The position numbers were made by a program, and so were the translations under genes. The notes beneath the pieces are model-generated. The model ran no database searches. It was not told the DNA's origin and saw only the letters and a program-made list of their open reading frames with translations. A stretch of 64,000 nucleotides of DNA, taken from assembly GCA_018136815.1 (NCBI GenBank), contig CM030932.1, forward strand, positions 186,001 to 250,000. Reading direction: 5' to 3'. Positions 41,296-52,076 of this stretch are shown one piece after another (position 1 is the first letter of the stretch; each line of letters opens with the position of its first letter). The stretch is from Isochrysis galbana. Its lineage: Eukaryota > Haptophyta > Isochrysidales > Isochrysidaceae.

Positions 41296-41480
41296 ACTCA
41301 TTTTAACCACTATTTTCCACCTCCCCTGGGTGTCCAAGGATTCCGCAAGGTCCCCGCCGTCGCCTTGGAAGTGAGGCACATAGTCGATCTCGGAGGGATA
41401 TAAACGAGTCCCAAGTAATCGGTATCTGCTCGCCGCGCCCTTTCTTACATCCTCCGTCCCTCCGATTCGCGTTCCGTGCC
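41296..41480. mobile_element. Relic joining a methyltransferase-ORF piece to an LTR piece
   Basis: 41296-41355 repeats the 60-bp sequence of 37770-37828. Positions about 41357-41404 closely match the Gypsy methyltransferase-like ORF around 16363-16410 (CGCCTTGGAAGTG, ATCTCGGA(A/G)GGATATAAA). From 41404 to 41480 the sequence matches, in inverse orientation, the LTR at about 46490-46580. It is a broken fossil of the same element family. Confidence 0.75.
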
Positions 41481-41810
41481 TCTCTCCCGTCCATTTCACA
41501 GACCAAAAGCGTTCAATTATCCCCATCCCTGCTAACACCTTTCATTGTCACCTGGAGGTTACTTGAGTCAACTTGACCCTTCACATGTTGAAACACACAC
41601 GTGGTCTGACTCCATTCACTCGATTTGGGGCAGGGTGGATATATCGTTGAAATCACGATATCTCATCCCATGTTGGTTTCCCTCCAAAGAAAATTGATCG
41701 AATTCCTTTGAAAGCGAGCGTTTTTTTTTTGTCAAGAGCCTGGTGCGCGCTTTCAGAACTGCCCCTCTCCCTCCGCGCTCGCCACTTCTCCCGCGCATTC
41801 TGACGGAGTC

Positions 41811-42107
41811 AGCAATCTCAAACAGATCGATCTCAGGTATAATGGCATCGGCGATGAGGGGATGAAGGCATTGGCAGAGGCCTTGTCCAAGGGGGGAATC
41901 AACAAGCTCAAACAGATCGATCTCAGGTATAATGGCATCGGCGATGAGGGGGTCAAGGCATTTGCAGAGGCCACATCCATCGGAGCATTGAACAATCTCG
42001 AGACACTCGTACTCCACAGGAACAATATCACCGACGACGGGATGAAGTGGTTAGCTTTCGCCCCGTTTGGTTTAGTTTGTGTGGCTCTGTGGTCTCTGAC
42101 TTTTTGA
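41811..42107 (+). CDS. Leucine-rich-repeat fragment (RI-like)
   Basis: The open frame gives consecutive LRRs: LKQIDLRYNGIGDEGMKALA, LKQIDLRYNGIGDEGVKAFA and LETLVLHRNNITDDGMKWLA, period about 30 residues, like ribonuclease-inhibitor-type repeats. The first two units are nearly identical at DNA level (41818-41883 and 41908-41973), which points to recent unit duplication. The frame opens without a clear start and runs into unrelated hydrophobic residues, so this is a captured or truncated piece of a larger LRR gene. Confidence 0.6.
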   Translation, partial: SNLKQIDLRYNGIGDEGMKALAEALSKGGINKLKQIDLRYNGIGDEGVKAFAEATSIGALNNLETLVLHRNNITDDGMKWLAFAPFGLVCVALWSLTF

Positions 42108-42289
42108 GTTTACTCGTTGTAGTCTCCCGTGTCTACCTCGGACCTCAGAAGCTCTCATTCTCCCTCTCCCTCTCTCCCACTAGCTCGCTAGCTACTAGCT
42201 AGCCTCGTCTCTGCTACTCTCCGACGCCACGCGTCGCAATCCTCCGACCTTCAGTCTACCTCATCGCTCGTACTCGTAGCGCCCGGTGG

Positions 42290-42662
42290 CAGACCCTCTC
42301 AGACCCGACTCTTACTATGATCTTTCAGACATCTTCCCGCAAGCAACAATCAACGACCCTTTCACGACCGCGTCAGCTGCCGGCTCGATCGAACGGCCCT
42401 CTGCCTACGAGCCTGTAGTCATCGCGTGTTCGACAGGATGAGGATGATGATGATGACATGATGACGCCCTTGACCCTTGAGGGCTCAGGGCATCCCTCCG
42501 ACCCCCCAAGCTCGTCGCGGGAGGTTGGTCTCTACTCAGCATCCGAGACCGGGGATGGCCGCGCGGCAACGCATCGGGGCCCGCCGCGGCGACGCTTAAG
42601 CAAATTCTGATTCGAAATTAGGCCGAAATTAGACCCCTCGAAGCTCGAAATTTGCTGCAACC
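42290..42662. other. Interval without supported gene
   Basis: Carries GATGATGATGATGACATGATGA (42438-42463). Nothing else is recognised. Confidence 0.4.
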
Positions 42663-42965
42663 TCATCGAAATTTCGAATCGAAATAAGGGTGGTTTGGGA
42701 TCGAAACTCTGGCCGGAGCCAAGGCATCCAAATGCGTGCGAATCTGCAACGGGCCGCCGGAGAACGAGAACCAACAGAAGACGCAATGCTTCTTCTTGTG
42801 CGTCTTCGCCCTGCCGGCGGCCTCGTTGATCGTCGACCACTCCAGCTCGGTGCCGGAGAGGCCGGCGATCGGTCGCAGGCTCCAGCTAGCGCGACAATCC
42901 CCTGCGGCTCGGCGTCGCTGATCGCTGACGCTCGAGATGTCGTCTTCTTCCGTAGCCGTGGCCAT
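42663..42965 (-). CDS. BED-type zinc-finger exon, transposase-like N-terminus
   Basis: From ATG at 42965 the frame reads MATATEEDDISSVSDQ, then WSTINEAAGRAKTHKKKHCVFC ... SGGPLQIRTHLDAL. Cys-x2-Cys followed by an aromatic stretch, Gly-Gly and RTHL is the first half of a BED finger, a DNA-binding domain typical of hAT transposases and genes derived from them. The last ligand would lie in a following exon or is lost; after RTHLDAL the frame turns unlike protein. Probably a fragment of a transposase or a domesticated gene. Confidence 0.5.
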   Translation of the reverse strand: MATATEEDDISSVSDQRRRAAGDCRASWSLRPIAGLSGTELEWSTINEAAGRAKTHKKKHCVFCWFSFSGGPLQIRTHLDALAPARVSIPNHPYFDSKFR

Positions 42966-43360
42966 CAACGAAAGAGAAGAAGAGGGGGGGTCGGACAGGA
43001 GGGAGGTGGTTGCAGCGCGCACGCGGAGAGCCGACGGAGGCGCGGGAGCGCGGGAGCCCGGGACACTACACACTACACTCATAAAAATAAAAATCTTCTT
43101 TACTCTTTACTTTTATTGGTTGGCGCTACTGTTGGACTGTTAAAAGCTATCAGGTCTGATGGAGCTTTTGCTGTTGGCAAAATTAGTAAAGGTACTGTTG
43201 GAGCATCATAGCTTTTATTGGGCATTGGGCATCGCGCCGCGGTCAAGAAGTGCAACCCGGCCCTCACTAGTAGTTAAAAAGTCCCTGTGCGACACTGCCT
43301 AGGAGTAAAGAAAGCTCCTCGGCCAGACGGAGAAGAGGGGCGGCGGCGGCGGCGGCGGCG

Positions 43361-43378
43361 GCGGATGATGGTGGACGG

Positions 43379-43440
<62 letters not shown>

Positions 43441-43754
43441 CACACACGCACGCACGCAGAGACAAATGATACACATACACAGAAGTATTCTTCTACACAT
43501 ACACAGCAGAGATCGTCGTAGTGGACGGAAGACACTCTCTCCCTCTCTCCTCTCTCTCTCTCTCTCTCTCACACACATAAACGGACACATGGACTCTCCT
43601 ACTACACACACAGTACTAAAATAATCTACCCAACACCAAGAGATCGTCGTAGTGGACGGAAGACACACACACACACTCTCTCTCACAGAAACATGGATGT
43701 TCCTACCACAGACATATTATTCTCCACCCAGCACGAAGAGCGGGAGTTTTTCTG

Positions 43755-43795
<41 letters not shown>

Positions 43796-44480
43796 ACCTC
43801 TCTGTGGGGTTTGAGCCGCCGCCGCGTCTCTCTCTCTATCCGCCTTTGTCCTCGCTCCTATCCCCTCCCCCCCAACCCCCTTCCCTCCCCCGTCTCTTCT
43901 TCTCTCTCATGTCGCCGCTCTTTCACCTATCTCCGCCCCCCTCGCTGCGGAGTCTTCTCTCCTCTCTTCTGCTTCCTCTTCCTCTCTCTCTCCAGAGAGA
44001 AAAAGAGAGAGAGAGAGGGAGAGAGAGCGAGAAGGAGATAGATAGAAAGAAAGATAGATAGATAGATAGATGATAGAGAGAGAGAGTCCCACAGTAGAGA
44101 GGGGAGCGTGACAATGGACGAGTAAGAGAAGGAAGGAAAGAGACCTCTCGGAGGCTTACAGTATCTGTGGAGGGAGGGGGAGGGGAGGGGAAGGGAAGGG
44201 AGGAGAAAAGGAAGGCCGGGGAAGCAGGGAAGTCCCTGTGGGTTGGAAGGAAGGAAGGGGAGGGGGGGAAGAGAGAGAGAGGGGAGAGAGCGAGCGCCGT
44301 CGCCGCCGAGAGCGCGAAGGAGAGAGCGAGGAAAAGGGAGGACGAGAGGAAGGGCGAGGGGGAGAGCGAGAGCGAGGGGGAGAGCGAGCGAGCGAGCGAA
44401 CGAGCGAGAGGGCGAAGAGGGAGGGAGGGAGGGAGGGAGGGAGAGGGAGAGAGAGGGAGGGAGAGGGAGAGGGAGAGAGA

Positions 44481-44549
<69 letters not shown>

Positions 44550-44560
44550 CTGGCGAGTGT
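43361..44560. repeat. Cluster of microsatellites: (CGG)n, (CT)n, (CA)n, (GA)n
   Basis: (CGG)n at 43340-43366, (CT)n at 43382-43437, 43550-43570 and 43757-43793, GATA at 44037-44070, and a purine block 44165-44545 ending in a long (GA)n (44478-44547). The strand switches from pyrimidine to purine at about 43990. The purine block ends about 190 bp before the AP2 gene start and may be part of its promoter or 5' UTR. Confidence 0.9.
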
Positions 44561-44735
44561 GACAAGAAGGGGCTTCTCCTCCTCTCGAACATCCCCCGTC
44601 TCCTCCCACCCTCCACACCCTCCTTCACACCCGCTTTCTCCCCCTTCTCACCCCCCCCCCCCCCGCCTGCCCGCCCACTCCAGACTCCACTTTCTCACCC
44701 CTTCTCACCCTCGCACCCCTCCCCAAGCCCTATCT

Positions 44736-45368
44736 ATGGCTTCGCTCAAGAAGACACAGCTCTCTGTCTCCGCCCCCGGCGTCGAGAGAGGCCCCGACGC
44801 CACACCCTTCCCCGAGAGAGGCCCTCCGCCAATGCCATACGAGGAGGCGCTCCGACTCGCCGCCGAGGAGGGTCTCGCCCTGGTACGCCACAAGAACACC
44901 ACTGGATTCAAGGGCGTAACGCTCTCCCATTGCTCGCTGCGTAGCCCATACCAGGCGCACTCGAGGCACAAGGGGCGTAAGGTGCACCTCGGGGTCTTCG
45001 CTACTGCGTGGGAGGCAGCACTTTGCTACGCGAGGCACGTCGGGCCTGAGCAAGCGCGCCGGGAGGCAGAGGAAGCCGAGCGCATGGGCGCTTTTGGTGA
45101 CATCACTCCGCGCCGCTTAGCCGGTCCACTGGCATTGCTGCCGACCACCGGCAAGGGTGCCCACGCCAAGGCGTCGTCGGCCGTTGAAGTCTTGACCCAC
45201 ACGCCAGAATTCAAGTTCGCCGTTGGTTTCCCTGTCGAGGGCCTCGACGGCGAGGCTACAAAGGCCGCCCTCACACTGCAGACGCTTGGGTCATGGGCGC
45301 CAGGCAAGCTCCACCTCCCCACGTCATCCGTGCGTGTAAAGAAGCGGCCCTTGAACCAGACCATGTAG
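44736..45368 (+). CDS. AP2/ERF-domain protein
   Basis: 210 aa from ATG 44736. Residues 56-104 form one AP2 domain: TGFKGVTLSH (first strand), PYQAHSRHKGRKVHLGVFAT (strands 2-3 with the LGxF core) and AWEAALCYARHVGPE (helix). This domain binds DNA through its three-stranded sheet and is found in plant and algal regulators. The second strand is longer and more basic than in plant ERFs, as in other algal AP2 proteins. The rest has no further domain; the C-terminus is basic (VRVKKRPLNQTM). The ATG was chosen because the upstream in-frame sequence is repetitive Arg/Glu coding from the (GA)n tract. Confidence 0.85.
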   Translation: MASLKKTQLSVSAPGVERGPDATPFPERGPPPMPYEEALRLAAEEGLALVRHKNTTGFKGVTLSHCSLRSPYQAHSRHKGRKVHLGVFATAWEAALCYARHVGPEQARREAEEAERMGAFGDITPRRLAGPLALLPTTGKGAHAKASSAVEVLTHTPEFKFAVGFPVEGLDGEATKAALTLQTLGSWAPGKLHLPTSSVRVKKRPLNQTM

Positions 45369-45662
45369 ATTATTCTAGGCCCAAAGCAGTAGGTGGGGGT
45401 TGACACGTCAGCGCTCTTGACTTCTACAGCGTCCTCTCGCTTTCCGTTCTACGTGGAGGACCACTCAGCGGAAACACTGCTTGCGTGCTCAATGGACAAG
45501 CTGCGTGTCGCAGTTGTTGTCGCGGACGCGCCGCAGATTTTCGTCCATTACTGATGCGCGGCCGTCCCTTTCGCAATGCATATCGTTCCACCCTAGCAAG
45601 CAAGTCGACGCGCCTCTCCTTGCTTGTACAGTTTGTTAGCCATCGCCACGTTGTGTCGCACT

Positions 45663-46013
45663 TCAGCCTGCTGTTGACATCACCACCACCGCCCTAGCCA
45701 AGGCTCTTATGGTGGCCACGTCTTCTGCCTTCGCGCGCATCGCGCTTTTGGAGGACCTGGCAACGGGGGCCACGAAACAGAATACCTTCCCGCTTCTTAT
45801 ACTCTGCTCCAAGGGATGTGCATTCACGTGTACCTTGTTGAGAGCAGGAAAAGTGAGACGAGTGATTCGCCTGTGAGAGGAGCTGCTCTTAGCACGTGCA
45901 GAACGCACAAGCATTGAAGGGCTTGGCACTGGAGCCCTCGCTTCCTCCCCACGATGTTCATGTGCCATTAGAAACAGCACACACGCGAAAATAGCGCGCA
46001 GAGAGGAGAGCAT
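45663..46013 (-). CDS. Possible first exon of a secreted or plastid-targeted protein
   Basis: 116-aa frame whose first 16 residues (MLSSLRAIFACVLFLM) resemble a signal peptide, followed by Ser/Arg-rich sequence. No domain is recognised and no second exon was identified. It lies convergent to the AP2 gene. Weak call. Confidence 0.25.
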   Translation of the reverse strand: MLSSLRAIFACVLFLMAHEHRGEEARAPVPSPSMLVRSARAKSSSSHRRITRLTFPALNKVHVNAHPLEQSIRSGKVFCFVAPVARSSKSAMRAKAEDVATIRALARAVVVMSTAG

Positions 46014-46342
46014 ATTTCTCTATGCTTATGTGCATTGCGCTATCCATTTCCATCTTTGTTTTTATCGTTCTTATGTGTGCGCGGCCGATTTGTTGACCAT
46101 ATTTAAGAGTAGTCTCTGTGATGACAACAATGCTCTCGTATTGTGTATTGTGAGAAAAGCAAACTCTTGGAGGTGCCTACGTACTACGCTCTCGCCTCCC
46201 TACTTTCGGCGCCTAGCGACGTCGCCCTTGCCCCACTAACTAACTAACCGCGCTACCTTTTCCGCTTCCCCCCCTCAGTCCGATATGTTCGGTATCGGGG
46301 GGCTCGGGGTGCTCGGCCCATGTGCGCTCTATTTTGGGCCTC

Positions 46343-48561
46343 TGTCGGAGCGAAGCTCGTTTCCTCTTTGGGAACGAGTCGCGAGGGCGCACCGGCGGCT
46401 AGCGCGGCGCACGGTCTGTCCGGGGAGCCCGGAACGGGCTCATCGGGAGAACGGGGAAGGCAAATGACGGGCATGTGAAAGGACGGAAAAGTGGCACGGA
46501 ACGCGAATCGGAGGGACGGAGAGCGTAGGAAATAGGAAAGGGAAAGGGCGCGGCGAGCAGATACCGCTTACTTGGGACTCGTAGGGGCACTCGTAGACTC
46601 AAAAGGATGACTCGGAAGACTCGGGGCTTGGGGGTACTCAGGGGCTGCAGGTCACCAACAGGCGATACAGTGGGTAAAAACACACAGATCAACACTCTGC
46701 ACTCAAACATTAACAGTAACAGGCCAAAAACATACGTTAAACGGATCCCCTCTGATGAGCAGAACGAGGAGTGCCCACCAGAAAAAGAGGAGAGAGAGAG
46801 AGAGGAAGAAAGAGGGAACGAGGGCTCGACGAGGGTCAAAACACAATGCGGACTCCGGCTCGGACTTACGGAATAAAATCCGGTGCCCTCGCGAATCCTG
46901 CCTCGAGTCTCGAGACTCGAGACTCGAGTCTCGAGACTCGAGGTGGAACTCAAGTTTCCCCCCCCCGCGCGCGAGCGCGCGGTGAGAACTCGAGTCTCGA
47001 GACTCGAGTTTCCCCGCGCGCAAACTCGCGGTGAGAACTCGAGTCTCGAGGTGGGGACCTCGAGTTCCGAGAGCGGACGACGACCGTTGCAGAGCGCTCA
47101 CGGACAGCGCTGGAGGACACCGCTGAGCTGAGGGACGCGCTGGGGGACACCGCTGAAGGACGCGCTGGTGTCGCATTCGCGAGCCTCTGCAGGCTATTTC
47201 GCTATTTTCCGCTCTACCGTTATAACCGCGATGGTAAATCATCAATCTTTGTTCTTATGTCTATCTCTATCTATACGTCTACGACGTCTCCACGCGTCTA
47301 TCAATCACTACACTTCATTCAATGTCGGTCTACTATTAGCTAACGTGGCCAAGGCCAAGCAGCTTCTACAGGCTTCTTTCTACTCGGAATATGAATATGC
47401 TCTAGCTCTGGACTGATCACCCAGGCATGGAGATCAAGGGAGTAGTAAGCACGTGTCGATGAAGACCAAGGAAGTAGCGAGCATCTTGCTTGCTAAAGTA
47501 CACCCTCAAGCAAGAACCTCAAGCGTCTAGACTCTGTAAGTCTAACACCTCGGTAAGCTTCTAGACTTTTTAAGTCTACCAGCTACTCCATGGCTAAGCT
47601 ACTAACTACCTTGGAGAAACCACGGACACCACCGAAGTAGCGAACCCGGGGGAAGAGAAACACTACCACACTCCCGCCAAATGGGAAGACGGGCTAAAGG
47701 GACCAAAACACTAAGAATATCCCCTAGCGGATGAATACACAATAGATAGACGAAAAGACGCACCTGGACAAAGCCACCGTGTTTTACATAACGAGAGCAC
47801 TCACAAAGAAAAGCCCCCACGCCAAACCTCAACCCGCACGAGAAGCGTGGGCGCGAAAACTAGAGCTGACTCAGGATGAGTGGCAACACGTGGCGAAACT
47901 CTATACCCACCCCTTACTAAAGCACACGGACAAACACCCTCACTTTAAACACATTACTCACAGAAGACTTGGCACGCGTAACCGATTCACAGCGGCGACC
48001 AGCGGGACGGCGGAGGGGGGGGGGGCGGGGGGGGGGGGACAGCGGAAGGGGCGGGGAAGGAGAGCTGCGGAGGGGGGGGGAGCTGCGGAAGGGGGGGAAA
48101 CTGCGGGGGGGGGGGGGGGGGGGACCACATATTGACCCAACTCTCCCTCACATTGACATTGACAATCATTGACGTATTTATTTCGTATTCATATTTTTCC
48201 CGGCGTTGAACGGGGAAACACAGGAAACTGCGGACGGGGGGAAACTGCAGAAGGGGGGGGGACTGCAGAGGGAGGGGGGGGGGTGAAATGCAGGGGGGGG
48301 GGAATCTGAACGCGAGGGGCCCAGTTCTGTTACCTGCATCTCTTACCTTAAACGCGTGGACAATTACCGTAACGGTAACGGTAAAAATAAAACTGCTCAA
48401 ATCCTCGAATTTCGAGACGAAAATCGGCGCACCAGGACTTGAGCCCAGGGAGAATCCGAATCTGCACGCCTTGCATGACCACGGCGAACATAGAAGACGG
48501 TATAGCGAAGAAGGCTCGTACTCATGCCGAAATATTCATGCCAAAAGGCCTGAATACAACA
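46343..48561 (-). mobile_element. Solo LTR of the Gypsy family, 5-bp duplication GCCTC
   Basis: On the minus strand it starts TGTTGTATTC at 48561 and ends CCGACA at 46343, like the LTR at 8935-10340. GCCTC flanks both sides (46338-46342 and 48562-48566), the 5-bp duplication of Gypsy integration. It contains CTCGAG palindromes (46900-47060), a LINE-like fragment (47630-48005) and G-rich tracts (48010-48310), which account for its larger size. Solo LTRs arise by recombination between the two LTRs of an element. Confidence 0.85.
47630..48005 (+). mobile_element. LINE-like fragment inside the solo LTR
   Basis: The + strand matches the second frame of copy B (QPAREAWARKLELTQDEWQHVAKLYTHPLLKHTDKHPHFKHITHRRLGTRNRF against QPAREAWTRKLALTQDEWMHVAKL... 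there). The 5' part has an internal stop and both ends of the element are missing. Confidence 0.8.
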
Positions 48562-48570
48562 GCCTCGCGG

Positions 48571-49110
48571 GCAACCTACTTTTATAAGTGGTAAGTGGGG
48601 GACACTGGGGGCCTCGCGGCCCCCCTCTCCATCGCGGACACCCCCCGGGGTGCGGCTCGCGGCCCGCGCCCACGAAGGGTCTGGGTCAGATTGTTGAATG
48701 CCCAGCCCCTGCCAGAAGGTTGATTGTACGGGCCCACATGGGCCTGCTCTCGTACTGACCCCCCCCCCCATCCCTGGTCGCCAGGCAGACAGGGGACAGG
48801 GGCCTCTCGGTGACACCCGGGGCCAGCGAGGCGAGCGAGGGAGAGGCAGGGGGGGCCAGGGGCTGAGCCCCAGCCTCCACTGCCCTTGCTGACCCTCTGG
48901 GCGCCCCTGAAGGACCTCTGAGAGCAGGCCGTGGCGCGCCGCATGGCGACGCGCCGCAGGGACAAAGGTGGAAGAGAGTGGCCCCACAACTTGGGCCCCT
49001 AAGTGGTGCACGAGGGGAGTTGCCGCAAGGCGGGTGGTGAGGGAGAGGAAGGGAAAAGGACATGGCTACAGAAGCGAACCCCAGTGCCACGCGTGAGGCT
49101 AGAATATTAA
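48571..49110 (+). mobile_element. Short LINE-like derivative, + strand
   Basis: Starts with hairpin CCTACTT, loop TTAT, AAGTGG (575-591 of this kilobase), continues with the same sequence as the minus copy at 25.7-26.2 kb, then a 3' UTR (CCCCTAAGTGGTGCACGAGG, GGACATGGCTACAG) and the end ATTAAAAGGTTT, as in copies A, B and D. Confidence 0.65.
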
Positions 49111-49357
49111 AAGGTTTATTCTTAGCTGTCTGGCGCCCCCACAGCTTGGCCACCGCCAACTCGCCGGCATGGCTATTGTGATGGGTGTGGCCGGCCGTGT
49201 GGCGCGACCGGAGTCGTGCACCTGCTCGGCCTCTTGCTGACGGACGCGGTCGCTTCGACTGTTCCCGGAGAGCTGGGGGGCCGCCCTCGGCGGGGTGCCC
49301 TGAGGGAAGAAGAGGCGCGTCAGCACGCTCCATCACAACCAAGTATAAACTTAGTCG
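49111..49357 (-). mobile_element. LINE-like 5' piece, minus strand
   Basis: The minus strand has the hairpin at 49337-49356 and an ORF1-like start MERADAPLLPSGHPAEGGPPAL, close to copies A and B, then breaks off next to the 3' end of the plus-strand derivative, so the two copies are joined tail to tail. Confidence 0.65.
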
Positions 49358-49737
49358 ATATCGCTGACTTGTAGATAGCAGCGCGTAAACTCCTCGTGCG
49401 CATTTTGGTATTGACTTTCATGAATTGGTAGAACTACGGCTGCTGCTCACTGTGGTCGGCCACCGTTGCATGCCGCAGCAATGTTCTGACAATGCCGATG
49501 CAGATGTGCTCCCATTTTGTGCAGGCTCAAAAGTACCGTGAAGAGGGCGCCTTTTGCTCATCATTGTCGCAATTTCAGCTCTTGCGGCACAGGTGGGTGT
49601 GGCCCAGCGTTCGTATGCCTGGCCCTCCGATGAGGCCATTGATCTGAGTGTGCGCACGAAAATCACGAATGAACCTCGCGTCTGGTCGGAGTCGTCACCA
49701 ATAAATGGTGGAGCGGCTGGACGCCATGCTACCGGCA

Positions 49738-51037
49738 TCAGCCTTTCTTTTTCAGCGCCATCTCGGCCATCAGGGCCGACGCGAGCATGTCCTTCTTTTG
49801 CACCATGGACACGCCCTGTGATTGGTAGAGACCGTCGACCACTGACTTGGTTTTGCCAAAGTATACCGCCTGGACGGTGTCGCGCATCCGATTTTCCATG
49901 TCCTCGATCATCCGCCCCATGTTCGACACATGTGACGCAATGTCAGTGATAGTGAGCTCTTCTTCTTTCTGTCGTGTGAGCGAGCCCGAGAGGCCAAGCG
50001 AGCCCGAGTTTTTCCCGACATTATGTGCAGTGGTGATCCGTAGCATGATGGTGGTGGTCAGCTTGTATGCGGCCCGCTTGGGCCCCAAGGGCCGCACCTC
50101 AACCACATGGATGGCATCCCAGTTGCCCGCCTGAAGCTTCTTCTTCTCCTCCGCGTCTTTCTTTATCAGAACGCAGCAAGCAAAGCTCTCGGCCTCCAGC
50201 TCCCAAAAATAGACCGAGGACACTCCACCCTCATAATACCTGGACGGGCACATCGGGGCGGTCATGAGGTTCAACGTGCTCCGCACAGGCTAAAGCGCAT
50301 CACATAGCGGCACCGTACATTTCCCTATAGCTATCAAAGATGTCGTTGGCGAAGACCTCCATGGTTCGCAGATGTGGCGGAGGCACAACTCCGTCATCCA
50401 GCGGAGGGTCATACGTGTTGGTCCATGGGGATCTACGATTCAGCGGTAAGAGAAGGCGGTCTGAGCAAGGGTACAGTTGTACAACGCCCCATTCACGCTT
50501 TAGCAGGACAGCGAGCACACCGGTATGAGTCTCCGTCGCGGTTGTAATCGCAGAGTAGGTACGAATTTCCCTCTGCGTCTTTTCCAATCTGGAGCGGCTG
50601 ATCGATAGAGTTGAGAAGGTCTTCTGTCAGGTGCGGCACAAGGTCGACCAGATCTGCGGGCAAAGGCAGGGTTCTCTGAAAAGAGGGTGTGTTGAAAGAG
50701 AGAGGGGAAGAGTGGGAAGAGAATGAAAGAAAAGAGGATGGCAATTCAGGAGCGCGAAGCGCATGAGGCAGTGCAAATGGGGGAGGAGAGGGAGAGACAT
50801 AGGGGGGAAGGGTAGGTTAGGGGTGGTAGGGAGGGAGGGGAGGGAAACGAGGGAGGCAGGAATGAAGAGAGAAGGGGGGAAGGGGGGGGGGGGGAAGAGA
50901 CAGAGAGGGGGGGGGGGGGAGGGAGAGAGAGAGGTCTCCTGCGCAGGATCGCACTCACTTTCGAGCCAGGTCTCGCACTGGGAGGGCGGCATTCTGCGCA
51001 TGAGATCAAGCGCAGCGACCAGCTGCGGGTCCGACAT
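49738..51037 (-). CDS. CAPZB: F-actin-capping protein subunit beta, four exons
   Basis: Beta subunit of the CapZ heterodimer that caps actin barbed ends in the cytoplasm. Exons 51037-50959, 50653-50521, 50432-50319 and 50239-49738; introns have GT-AG ends (donors GTGAGT, GTGTGC, GTACGG). The spliced CDS is 828 nt, 275 aa, within the family's 272-277. It reads [18 protein letters not shown], then [17 protein letters not shown] and [29 protein letters not shown] (conserved in all eukaryotes), [46 protein letters not shown] and [12 protein letters not shown]. The C-terminal tentacle ([13 protein letters not shown]) is present. Exon 2 could also use AG acceptors 20-22 bases upstream, but 50653 gives the exact family spacing. 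No sign of decay. Confidence 0.95.
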
Positions 51038-51325
51038 GGTTCCTCCAGGCCTCCTGGTGGTCGAGAGGGGGGAGGAGACGGGGGAGGGGGGGGGAGGGGC
51101 GGAAGGAAGGGGCGGGAGGGGCCGGGGGCGGGGGGGGGGGCGCTCGGGAAGCCCCGGTCCAGCGGTGTGAGAGAAAACAGCGGTGGGATAGAAGCGCGAG
51201 GACAGAGTAGAGCAGCATCGAGAAGAGAGGATTGTGATGTACCCGTACAGTAAGAAGCGGTGACGACCGCTCACTGGCTTGACTTCCATTAGAAGAGTTC
51301 TCTCTCTCTCTCTCTCCCTCTCTCT

Positions 51326-51364
<39 letters not shown>

Positions 51365-51460
51365 TCTCCCTCCCTCTCCCTCTCCCTCTCTCCCTCCCTC
51401 CCTCCCTCTCTCTCTCCCTCTCTCTCTCCCCCCCCCCCCCCCCCCCCCTCTTCTCTACTT
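51038..51460. repeat. Purine block, then CT/C tracts upstream of CAPZB
   Basis: G/A-rich at 51060-51150 on the + strand, then (CT)n at 51300-51428 and a C-run at 51430-51448. Intron 1 of CAPZB (50760-50930) is also G/A-rich on the + strand. Confidence 0.85.
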
Positions 51461-51937
51461 TCTTGGTCGGTCCTGTGAAGTCTCACGTTTCTCGTCACAT
51501 CGTTCTTTAAACTTTCTAAGAAGGATGTCTTCATTCAGAGCCTACTCCTATTCCTGACGCGTGCCCTATTCCTATATTCCTATTCCTGGCACGGCGTACG
51601 TCCTTCGTGGGCCTGGCAGACGACCACCTCCAGGAAGGGGCGGGGCGGTCAAACAGCTGTTTTGACTCCTAAGGGTGAAAATTGAGGATTCATCACTAGC
51701 ACTAGGGTGGTCAAACGCAGGGGCTTTACAACTGCAACTGCTAGTGCTAGTCCTAGTTACGAGTCGTAAGTTATAGAGATAGAGTAAGGGTTGGGCTGCC
51801 TTTTTTACCGTGGCGCGATGCCCAATGAAAAACCTCCAGGGGGGGCCACGGGGCCACCTGCCACTACCACTACGAAAATCTTCGCCAAGAAATGGTGCGA
51901 CTCTCCCCCTTCCCCTCCCCCCCTCCTCTTGTCGACT

Positions 51938-52068
51938 TGTGGAAGCGAAGCTCGTTTCCTCATTCTCTTTGGAAACGAGTCGCGAGTCGCGAAGGCGCAT
52001 CGGCGGCTAGCGCGGCGCACGGGTCATCCGGGGAGCCCGGAACGGGCTCATCGGGAGAACGGGGAAGG
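51938..52068 (-). mobile_element. LTR terminal fragment of the Gypsy family
   Basis: Matches the outer end of the solo LTR at 46343 (GAAGCGAAGCTCGTTTCCTC, GGCGGCTAGCGCGGCGCACG, GGAACGGGCTCATCGGGAGA). It is the left flank of the DNA transposon at 52077-56053; the right flank (56054 onward, CCAATGACGG) continues the LTR-like sequence for a few bases. Confidence 0.75.
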
Positions 52069-52076
52069 CCAATGAC
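52069..52076. repeat. 8-bp target-site duplication CCAATGAC
   Basis: CCAATGAC at 52069-52076 and again at 56054-56061, directly abutting the inverted repeats of the transposon between them. Confidence 0.88.

Noticed and set aside
43927-44628. Long Ser/Leu-rich minus-strand frames
   Set aside because: Encoded by (GA)n/(CT)n microsatellites, not by a gene.
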